Below, piece by piece: positions 1 through 5,836 of a stretch of 9,993 bases of DNA; within the stretch, counting starts at the first letter, position 1, and the number at the start of each line of letters is the position of its first letter. The notes under the pieces were generated by a model that was given only the letters and a program-made list of their open reading frames with translations, was not told the DNA's origin and did not search any database. Origin of the DNA: Candidatus Roizmanbacteria bacterium (GTDB lineage: Bacteria; Patescibacteriota; Microgenomatia; UBA1406; GWC2-37-13); the NCBI GenBank assembly GCA_013334845.1, contig JAAXWV010000038.1, forward strand, positions 1-9,993. Direction: 5' to 3'. The translations under genes and the position numbers were made by a program.

Positions 1-72
1 ACACACAAATTAAATTGGAAGCCGAAAGCAGACCATCCTTGGAGAAATTATATTACAAATTCAACGATATGA
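1..72 (+). CDS. possible C-terminal end of an upstream gene (partial)
   Basis: Frame 1 is open from the window edge to a TGA at 70-72 and gives about 23 residues ending PKADHPWRNYITNSTI. The DHPWR stretch reminds me of the C-terminal tails of some DDE-type transposases, but this is recollection and not a firm assignment. Only a short tail is visible and an open run of 23 codons can occur by chance in any frame. If real, it would place the 3' end of another gene about 140 bases upstream of the argHGF promoter. Confidence 0.25.
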   Translation, partial: THKLNWKPKADHPWRNYITNSTI

Positions 73-130
73 AACATCATTTGATATAGTTTGATCTATG
101 ACATTTTCATTTCGGTTTGACAGAGGGAAA

Positions 131-172
131 GCACTAAAGCCTAAGTACCAAGCACCAAATTCCATTTTCCAA
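131..172. repeat. degenerate heptanucleotide tandem repeat
   Basis: Six consecutive 7-base units can be read: GCACTAA, AGCCTAA, GTACCAA, GCACCAA, ATTCCAT, TTTCCAA. The first four share the pattern nnnCyAA almost perfectly and the last two drift. The array lies directly upstream of the argHGF promoter in non-coding DNA. Short heptameric arrays occur in intergenic DNA of several bacterial groups. No function can be assigned here, and the degeneracy leaves room for chance. Confidence 0.4.
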
Positions 173-180
173 ATTTGTTC

Positions 181-208
181 TTGTGTAATTTCCAAAATCT
201 GTTATTAT
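181..208 (+). promoter_or_regulatory. promoter of the T-box/argHGF transcript
   Basis: A -10 hexamer TATTAT (203-208, one mismatch to consensus) is preceded directly by TGT (200-202), the TGn extended -10 element. TTGTGT at 181-186 is a -35 with a 16-base spacer. Transcription would start at about 214-216, exactly where the first paired base of T-box stem I lies (215). The match between predicted start and RNA structure is the main support. A perfect TTGACA also lies at 117-122, but nothing good stands at -10 distance from it. Confidence 0.6.
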
Positions 209-214
209 AGTTTT

Positions 215-425
215 GTGCGGAAAGAGTAGTCGGGGTGACACTGGTAGCAACGAGGACAGCTGAAAGCCTCACAGTGAAAGTCCGGCGAAGAGGGCCGCAT
301 TCTTCATCAAGCCGAAGAAAGCTGAAAAGCAAGTAGGCTTCTGCAAAAGAGCAGTCGGTGACGACTGAAACGGGGTGGTACCGCGGGTAATACTCGTCCC
401 TTCATTAATATTTTATTGGACGCGT
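215..425 (+). promoter_or_regulatory. T-box riboswitch, translational type, probably tRNA-Arg specific
   Basis: All main T-box parts are visible. Stem I base: 215-220 pairs with 295-300. Loop-E motif: AGUA (225-228) opposite GAA (287-289). Next helix: 229-233 with 282-286. Then 239-243 with 272-276, and a distal hairpin 252-255/267-270 whose loop holds GCUGAAAG, close to the conserved GGUGNNAG. Stem II: 309-313 with 336-340, with a second GAA/AGUA S-turn. Stem III: 353-357/362-366 with a GUGA tetraloop. T-box: 372-385, GGGGTGGTACCGCG. The antisequestrator pairs 373-375 with 398-400 and 383-387 with 393-397, leaving UGGUACC bulged. The specifier after GAA is most likely AGG (291-293, Arg); GAG (290-292, Glu) is the alternative reading. 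UGGU implies a tRNA ending ACCA, which fits tRNA-Arg better than tRNA-Glu (usually G73). The arginine genes downstream fit the same reading. Confidence 0.93.
392..425 (+). promoter_or_regulatory. Shine-Dalgarno sequestering hairpin of the T-box
   Basis: ACTCGTCC (392-399) pairs with GGACGCGT (418-425), seven pairs with one mismatch at T394/C423, around an AT-rich loop (400-417). The 3' arm contains GGA at 418-420, the only Shine-Dalgarno-like bases before argH, and ends one base before its ATG (426). The 5' arm reuses bases needed for the antisequestrator, so the two structures exclude each other. No T-run follows, which argues against an intrinsic terminator. Confidence 0.75.
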
Positions 426-1787
426 ATGGTACATAAACTCTGGGAAAAAAAGGGAGAAAAGCTCCTGAAGGACGTGGAACTATTTGAAACCGGTTCGGAT
501 ATTGAATTGGATGGTAAATTCGCTCAAGATGACATCATGGGTTCCATCGCCCACGGGTACATGCTTTCTAAAATCGGTATTTTGTCTTCTGAAGAATTTA
601 AAGATGCTCAGAAAGGCCTTCTTGAAATCCTCAAACTTATTGAAACAGGAAAAGAAAAGCTCGAGTTTGGTGACGAAGACATTCATACAAAAGTAGAAAA
701 TCTCCTGACAGAGCGTGCCGGTCAGGTGGGAAAGAAGATTCATACCGGTCGATCGCGCAACGATCAAGTGCTTGTCGATATGCGCTTGTATGCGAAGCGG
801 AAACTACTCAACATCTGGGGCGAACATCTTGATCTTATAGATGAGCTGTTACTCAATGCACAAAAATACACCTCAGCTCCTATGCCGGGCTACACCCACA
901 TGCAAAAAGCAATGCCATCATCGGCAGGTATGTGGTTCGGGTCGTTTGCTGAATCACTGATGGATAGTCTCGTCACATTAAAGGCCGCTTATGAACTCAA
1001 TGATCAGTGCCCATTGGGCTCAGCCGCTGCCTACGGGACAACCCTACCGCTTGATCGGGAGTTGACGGCAAGACTGTTAGGTTTTAAAAAAGTTCAATCC
1101 AATGCACTTTATTCGCAAAATAGCCGGGGGAAAATTGAATCGGTGATACTGTTTGCACTTGTTCAGCAGCTTTTTGATATCTCGAAGCTTGCTACAGATG
1201 TGCTGCTTTTCACCACTTCTGAGTTCCAGTTCTTTAAAGTTGATGACTGTTTATGTACTGGCAGCAGTATTATGCCGCAAAAGAAGAATGTGGATCTGGC
1301 TGAGCTGCTTCGCTCAAAAGTGCATGTAATGGAGTCCTATTTGTCTCAGGTCTTCAATGGTACGGCAAACCTGCCCTCAGGATACAATCGGGATTTTCAA
1401 GATACCAAAAAACCATTCATTGAAGGTCTTGAACTTGCTGAACAGTCGCTGCGAGTGAGCTACTTACTTGTACATCACCTTACACCAAACGAGGCGGCGC
1501 TGAAAAAGGCTATGACGCCCGAACTTTATGCGACAGCGGCAGCGTATGATCTTGTTCAGAAAGGGGTGCCATTCCGGGAAGCCTACCAGCAGATCGGATT
1601 ACACCTCGACGAACTTCAGAAGTGTGATGCGGATGAGATGTTGAAAAAAAGCACTCATCTCGGTGGCACGGGTAATTTACTCATTGACAAACGGCTCCAG
1701 GAGTTAGAAAAGGAACGTGCTCAATATGTAGCAGAGCACAGGCGATTCACCAATGCGATGAACGCATTAGAAACCCTTACTTACTAA
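426..1787 (+). CDS. argH: argininosuccinate lyase
   Basis: This cytosolic enzyme splits argininosuccinate into arginine and fumarate, the last step of arginine synthesis. The 453-residue protein belongs to the fumarase/aspartase superfamily. Visible motifs are DIHTKVE (85-91), HTGRSRNDQ (106-114), PGYTHMQ (154-160, with the TH pair) and the signature loop GSSIMPQKKNVD (279-290), where the second Ser (281) corresponds to the catalytic serine. The usual KxNP of the signature is KKNV here (Val289 for Pro). The N-terminus (KLWEKK, then ELDGKFAQDDIMGSIAH) looks to me more like Bacteroidetes-type ArgH than E. coli ArgH. I chose ATG 426 because the frame extends upstream only to a GTG at 375 inside the T-box sequence itself. 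It is the first gene of argHGF and is placed directly behind the sequestering hairpin. Confidence 0.95.
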   Translation: MVHKLWEKKGEKLLKDVELFETGSDIELDGKFAQDDIMGSIAHGYMLSKIGILSSEEFKDAQKGLLEILKLIETGKEKLEFGDEDIHTKVENLLTERAGQVGKKIHTGRSRNDQVLVDMRLYAKRKLLNIWGEHLDLIDELLLNAQKYTSAPMPGYTHMQKAMPSSAGMWFGSFAESLMDSLVTLKAAYELNDQCPLGSAAAYGTTLPLDRELTARLLGFKKVQSNALYSQNSRGKIESVILFALVQQLFDISKLATDVLLFTTSEFQFFKVDDCLCTGSSIMPQKKNVDLAELLRSKVHVMESYLSQVFNGTANLPSGYNRDFQDTKKPFIEGLELAEQSLRVSYLLVHHLTPNEAALKKAMTPELYATAAAYDLVQKGVPFREAYQQIGLHLDELQKCDADEMLKKSTHLGGTGNLLIDKRLQELEKERAQYVAEHRRFTNAMNALETLTY

Positions 1788-1801
1788 TTTCCATTTATGT
1801 T

Positions 1802-3043
1802 ATGAAAACCAAAACAACCTATCAAAAAGTCGCTTCCTACGAAGCGAAAGTCGGTGAAGTTCACAAAATATTACTGCTCTATTCGGGAGGTCTTGATACC
1901 TCAGTGATGCTGAAATGGATTCAGGATCAGTATAAAGCAGAAGTTATTACCCTCACCCTTGATATTGGACAACAAGGCGACGACCTGAAGAAAGTACAGG
2001 CGAAGGCGCTCAAATTCGGCGCAAAAAAAGCACTTGTCTATGACGCAAAAGACGAATTTGCTGACAAGGTCATTGCCAAAGGCATCAAGGCCAATGCCAG
2101 CTATCAGGGTGATTATCATCTTTCGACTCCAATGGGTCGGGTAATTACGTCAGAAATAGCGGTTAAAATAGCCCAACAGGAGGGCTGTGATGCAATCGCT
2201 CACGGGTGTACGGGGAAGGGGAACGATCAGGTACGGTTTGAGGGATATATTCTGACCCACAGTCCCAAAATGAAAATTATTGCCCCCGTTCGTGAATGGC
2301 TTATGGATCGAAATGAAGAGATAAAGTATGCTGAGAAACACGGAATTCCGGTTCCAGCGCGGCTCGATTTTCCGTACAGCGTAGACGATAACATGTGGGG
2401 GATGACCTGGGAAGGGGGAGAGATCGAGTATCCAGATGTCATATCTCCTGTTGAGAAGTTTTTGACCACCTATACGTTGGCTCAGAATGCTCCTGATAAA
2501 GAGGAATTAGTGAAGCTCACTTTTGAGAAGGGGATTCCAACCGCAGTAAATGGAAAAAAGCTGCCTCTAGCGAAGATTATCATCACTCTGAATAAGATGG
2601 GAGGAAGACATGGGGTGGGCGTTGCTCACCTGTTTGAAGACCGGCTGGTGGGTTTGAAAAACGGAGGAGTTTATGAATTGCCGGGCGGCCATATTATTAT
2701 CGAAGCCCACAAAGCACTCGAAAAGTACGTTTCCACCCGGGCTCTCAACGAACTCAAAAGTACCCTCGATATTAAGTGGGGATATGCCTGTTATGGGGCG
2801 CTCTGGTACGACCCGATGATGCAAGCCATCAACGCATTCAATGACCAGGTTAACGAAAAAGTAACCGGAGAGGTGACAGTACGCCTCTACAAAGGAAGTA
2901 CGACGGTAGCGGCGATGGATTCACCGTTCGGATTGGCTTATACGTCTTTTAATATGAATGAGGGGTACGATTTTAATGTCAATGCGAGTGCGGGGTTTAT
3001 CGAAGTTTATACCCTCCAGATGAAGTTGGCGAATCAAAAATAA
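1802..3043 (+). CDS. argG: argininosuccinate synthase
   Basis: It joins citrulline and aspartate using ATP to give argininosuccinate. The 413-residue protein has the N-type ATP pyrophosphatase P-loop YSGGLDTS (27-34), the family signature AHGCTGKGNDQVRFE (133-147), SVDDNMWG (193-200) and a C-terminal synthetase domain with ELPGG (292-296) and AHKALE (302-307). Family members normally begin only a few residues before the first strand; here about 20 residues (MKTKTTYQKVASYEAKVGEV) come first, so there is a short N-terminal extension. No in-frame ATG lies between 1802 and the P-loop. No Shine-Dalgarno is evident before 1802. The gene follows argH by 14 bases, so it is probably translated from the same T-box-controlled message. 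Confidence 0.96.
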   Translation: MKTKTTYQKVASYEAKVGEVHKILLLYSGGLDTSVMLKWIQDQYKAEVITLTLDIGQQGDDLKKVQAKALKFGAKKALVYDAKDEFADKVIAKGIKANASYQGDYHLSTPMGRVITSEIAVKIAQQEGCDAIAHGCTGKGNDQVRFEGYILTHSPKMKIIAPVREWLMDRNEEIKYAEKHGIPVPARLDFPYSVDDNMWGMTWEGGEIEYPDVISPVEKFLTTYTLAQNAPDKEELVKLTFEKGIPTAVNGKKLPLAKIIITLNKMGGRHGVGVAHLFEDRLVGLKNGGVYELPGGHIIIEAHKALEKYVSTRALNELKSTLDIKWGYACYGALWYDPMMQAINAFNDQVNEKVTGEVTVRLYKGSTTVAAMDSPFGLAYTSFNMNEGYDFNVNASAGFIEVYTLQMKLANQK

Positions 3044-3044
3044 T

Positions 3045-3974
3045 ATGGATACTCATTTTATTTCAATAACCGACCTTAACCCCCTACAAATCCGATCCGT
3101 TCTAGATCTGTCCGAGGAGCTCAAGAGAGAGCTATCGGCAGATGGAGCCAACAGGGAACTCTTAAAAGGGCGCACAATGCTTATGTTTTTTGAAAAGCCA
3201 AGTCTACGCACTCGTATTTCGTTTGAGATTGGTATGACTCAGCTCGGTGGACACGCTATCTATCTGACTCCAGCCGATGTAGGATTAGGATCGCGCGAAA
3301 GGATCTCCGACGTGGCTCGGGTCTCCTCTTCGATGGCCGATATCCTGATGGCGCGTGTCTTCAAGCATGAAGTCGTGACCGAACTGGCTGCACACTCTGC
3401 GGCACCTGTGATAAATGGTCTCTCCGATCTGGAACATCCCTGTCAAATTCTTGCTGATCTGCTGACAATAAGGGAAAAGAAGGGTGATTTGAGTGGCCTT
3501 AAACTGAGTTTTGTCGGCGACGGGGAAAACAACGTGACCCACTCTCTCTGCCTCGCCTCGGCAATGTTGGGGATGCGTTTTGCCTGTGCCTCTCCACATA
3601 ATTTAACAATGAACAAGGAGATCGTCAAGAAGGCACGTTCACTTGCCTGTGCCGATGCAATCATGGAGACGCACGATCCGGTCGAAGCTGTGGCTGATGC
3701 CGATATCGTCTACACTGACACCTGGGTAAGTATGGGAGATGAGAAGGAAAGAACAACGAGAGAGCAACTCCTTCGCCCGTATCAGGTGACGAAGTCTCTC
3801 ATGAAAAAGGCAAAACCTGAGGCTATTTTTATGCATGATATGCCAGCATATCGTGGTTTAGAGGTGGAGGTGGAGGTGATAGATGGGATACAATCGGTGG
3901 TATTTGAACAGGCCGAAAACCGCCTTCACGCTCAGAAAGGACTTGTCGGATACCTTTTGGGTTGTAAGCGCTAA
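3045..3974 (+). CDS. argF: ornithine carbamoyltransferase (variant HDMP motif)
   Basis: It makes citrulline from ornithine and carbamoyl phosphate. The 309 residues are normal for the family. The carbamoyl-phosphate loop SLRTR (53-57, within FFEKPSLRTR), HPCQ (131-134), GDGENNVTHSL (158-168), DTWVSMG (225-231, the SMG ornithine loop) and ENRLHAQK (291-298) are all recognisable. The pairing of SMG with ENRLHAQ favours ornithine over aspartate as substrate. The odd feature is HDMPAYRG (264-271): the canonical motif is HCLP, and the Cys that contacts ornithine is Asp265 here. That could mean altered kinetics or a different amine substrate; both are inference. The ATG lies one base after the argG stop (TAATATG), so translation is likely coupled. 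I see no terminator with a T-run after the stop. Confidence 0.9.
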   Translation: MDTHFISITDLNPLQIRSVLDLSEELKRELSADGANRELLKGRTMLMFFEKPSLRTRISFEIGMTQLGGHAIYLTPADVGLGSRERISDVARVSSSMADILMARVFKHEVVTELAAHSAAPVINGLSDLEHPCQILADLLTIREKKGDLSGLKLSFVGDGENNVTHSLCLASAMLGMRFACASPHNLTMNKEIVKKARSLACADAIMETHDPVEAVADADIVYTDTWVSMGDEKERTTREQLLRPYQVTKSLMKKAKPEAIFMHDMPAYRGLEVEVEVIDGIQSVVFEQAENRLHAQKGLVGYLLGCKR

Positions 3975-4062
3975 CTATCACAGCTTTACCGCCAATGCCC
4001 CGGTTCATCGAAATATATTCACTCCAGATGAAACTAGCTATACAAGTATCGCCTTAACTTCC

Positions 4063-4110
4063 TTGAGAGGCGGGGAGTAAGATGGTGGTATTACCAGTTC
4101 CCCGCCTCAA
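4063..4110 (+). promoter_or_regulatory. strong hairpin before the CBS-domain gene
   Basis: GAGGCGGGGA (4067-4076) pairs perfectly with TCCCCGCCTC (4099-4108), and TT (4063-4064) can pair with AA (4109-4110) across a two-base bulge. A small inner stem, TGGT (4083-4086) with ACCA (4093-4096), sits in the loop. No T-run follows, so it is not a standard intrinsic terminator. The 5' arm contains the only Shine-Dalgarno-like run (GGGGAG, 4072-4077) for a possible ATG at 4082, and the 3' arm ends one base before the alternative ATG at 4112. It may end or protect the argHGF message, or limit initiation of the CBS gene. Confidence 0.6.
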
Positions 4111-4111
4111 T

Positions 4112-5170
4112 ATGAAGCTCAAGGATATCGTACAGAAAGATAAAATTATCAAGGTACCTGCCAATTCGACGGTATCATCGGCGTTGTCCAAGCTTACGTC
4201 TTCTCATGATGCATCTTTTGTATTTGACCACGACTCGTTTGTAGGTCTGGTAACGCCCTACCATTGTCTGATCAAAAATTCGCTTCCCGGCAATGCAAAG
4301 ATAGAGCATTGTCTCTATCATCCCAGTCATATTCAGATCAATGCGCCGCTGGAAAAAGTGATCAATACCTTCCTCGAATCAAAAATTCATTATCAGCCGA
4401 TCTTCGATTCCAAAGATCAGTTTATTGGCATTGTATCCGTTCGTCATCTCCTTGAAGGGTTGCGATATGATAGTCGACTGCGCCTTCCACTGGATGAAGT
4501 GATTCGAAATAAGAAAAATGGACTCATAACAATCTATGAAGATGATCTTGTTTCAACTGCACTCAATCTGTTTAAACAGTATAAAATTTCCAAGTTGGTA
4601 GTAATAAATCGAGATCTCAAACTTAAGGGCGTATTAAGTTACTATGACCTTATTCATTATCTGGTAGTCCCGCGCCAAAAAGAACATCTTGGAGAACGGG
4701 AAGGTAATAAGTCATCGTTTTATAATCAGCGGGTTCGCAACTTTGTTAAATCGCATGTCCTTACCCTTGCGCCCAACCATACACTTCGGGTAGCGCTTGA
4801 TTTAGTGCTTGATGAAAAAATCGGCAGTGTAGTGGTTGTAGATCTCGAAAAACATCCACTAGGTATTGTGACGACCCGAGATTTCCTATCTATTCTACTA
4901 ACAAATAAGGTGGTAGCCCACCTTGAACTTCTCCATAAAAATCTCTCAAAACAAAGTCAGGAAGTAGTCGAACGATTTGTCGGGCATATTACCCATTGGG
5001 TAGAGAAGAAGCCGGATGTCTCCAAAGCCCAGCTACTTGTGAAAGAAAATAAACAGGGAGGTTTATTTCAAATAGCCTTGTCTATATTTCCCAAAAAAGG
5101 AAAGCCGAGCATTTTTAAGCGGGAGGGAAAGAATCTTGTCGAACTACTCGATAAAATCAAAAAACACTAA
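4112..5170 (+). CDS. four-CBS-domain protein with HPF/RaiA-like C-terminus
   Basis: The 352-residue soluble protein has four CBS motifs, about residues 1-57, 60-118, 126-186 and 207-264, forming two Bateman modules, which in known families bind adenine nucleotides or S-adenosylmethionine. Each ends in the usual hydrophobic strand plus helix (FVGLVTPYHCL, FIGIVSVRHLL, LKGVLSYYDLI, PLGIVTTRDFL). Residues 268-352 are not CBS: a long helix (to about 299), then strands AQLLVKE, LFQIALSIF and PSIFKREGK and a final helix NLVELLDKIKKH. This order resembles the ribosome hibernation factor HPF/RaiA fold without its first strand. I infer an energy-sensing ribosome-associated factor, with low certainty. 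Start: ATG 4112 fits the usual CBS beginning (MKLKDI); an in-frame ATG at 4082, behind GGGGAG, would add ten residues. It converges with the HAD gene, four bases away. Confidence 0.82.
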   Translation: MKLKDIVQKDKIIKVPANSTVSSALSKLTSSHDASFVFDHDSFVGLVTPYHCLIKNSLPGNAKIEHCLYHPSHIQINAPLEKVINTFLESKIHYQPIFDSKDQFIGIVSVRHLLEGLRYDSRLRLPLDEVIRNKKNGLITIYEDDLVSTALNLFKQYKISKLVVINRDLKLKGVLSYYDLIHYLVVPRQKEHLGEREGNKSSFYNQRVRNFVKSHVLTLAPNHTLRVALDLVLDEKIGSVVVVDLEKHPLGIVTTRDFLSILLTNKVVAHLELLHKNLSKQSQEVVERFVGHITHWVEKKPDVSKAQLLVKENKQGGLFQIALSIFPKKGKPSIFKREGKNLVELLDKIKKH

Positions 5171-5174
5171 CCAA

Positions 5175-5762
5175 TCAGTTTTTCAGTACGTTGTAGTGCA
5201 GAATATGTTCTACTGCCTGTTTCATATGAGGGAATTTGTGAGGGTATTCTAGATGACGATCGAAAAAGTTGTATATCCAGTAAACCCTTCGATGAGTGCC
5301 TTTAAACTCTTTTTGCAGGTATTGTACAATATCCCAGTTATCATCAATAAAGATATCAAGATCCAGTTTTTCAATCATTTTCTTTTTAAAAATGTGCGGC
5401 TGTTCGTTTTCAGCATTATGTATGTAGCTGGTAAAGTGGGTATCTGCTTTTATTTTCTTCACCCAGTTGAGAAAATCATCTTTAAGACAGTCAAAACGGG
5501 CCGTAACTATGTGGGCCTCGAATTTCTTATCAGCGAGAGCTGCATATAGCTCTTTCATTCCCGGTGCTGGAATGAAGCTCGATTTATGAATAAGGTACCA
5601 TAAAAACTGTTCGAGAGGTGTTTTTGGAACATAAAATCCGACCTTTGACTTATGGAGAATCATCTTTTTTGCTTTTGCGATGATAGGCCGGACATTGCGG
5701 ACAGGATTGTACAGTATGACCCCGTCGAGATCAAAGCCGACTTTCAGTAGATTCTCTGACAT
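5175..5762 (-). CDS. HAD-superfamily hydrolase
   Basis: This 195-residue cytosolic protein has the HAD motifs: FDLDGVIL (10-17, with nucleophile Asp11 and acid/base Asp13), IVTAR (85-89, motif II Thr87), lysines 126-128 as motif III candidates, and FIDDNWDIV (138-146, the acidic motif IV). A helical cap lies between motifs I and II (about residues 25-70). The layout is like small nucleotidase-like HAD proteins such as the NT5C or Cof-independent groups, but the substrate cannot be read from the sequence. Phosphatase activity is expected from the intact motifs. The ATG at 5762 is preceded by GGAAAG at a reasonable distance, one of the few recognisable ribosome binding sites here. The gene diverges from the epimerase gene. 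Confidence 0.8.
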   Translation of the reverse strand: MSENLLKVGFDLDGVILYNPVRNVRPIIAKAKKMILHKSKVGFYVPKTPLEQFLWYLIHKSSFIPAPGMKELYAALADKKFEAHIVTARFDCLKDDFLNWVKKIKADTHFTSYIHNAENEQPHIFKKKMIEKLDLDIFIDDNWDIVQYLQKEFKGTHRRVYWIYNFFDRHLEYPHKFPHMKQAVEHILHYNVLKN

Positions 5763-5836
5763 AATCTTTCCATTGTATATTATTTACGGTAAAATTGGTA
5801 AGATCAGGAACCTATTTATCAAGTTTAATATCTTTT
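5763..5836. promoter_or_regulatory. divergent promoter region, HAD gene and epimerase
   Basis: This AT-rich 74-base gap separates two divergent starts. On the plus strand TAAAAT (5790-5795) is a fair -10 with TTTCCA (5767-5772) at 17 bases as a weak -35. On the minus strand TATACA with TTACCA 16 bases upstream is possible and would give a very short leader for the HAD gene. Neither pair is strong. Confidence 0.35.

Noticed and set aside
141..332. Minus-strand open frame opposite the T-box
   Set aside because: It is antisense to a structured RNA and its protein has no recognisable features.
375..425. Upstream extension of argH starting at GTG 375
   Set aside because: The GTG is part of the canonical T-box sequence itself and the 17 extra residues match no ArgH N-terminus; ATG 426 follows the sequestering hairpin.
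392..425. Intrinsic transcription terminator in the T-box leader
   Set aside because: No T-run follows the 3' arm and the coding start begins immediately after it.
3883..4080. 65-codon plus-strand frame overlapping the end of argF
   Set aside because: It starts inside argF in another frame and shows no family features; probably chance.
5795..5836. TTG start adding 14 residues to the epimerase
   Set aside because: The Rossmann strand begins at ATG 5837 as usual for the family, and the extension overlaps the putative -10 box.
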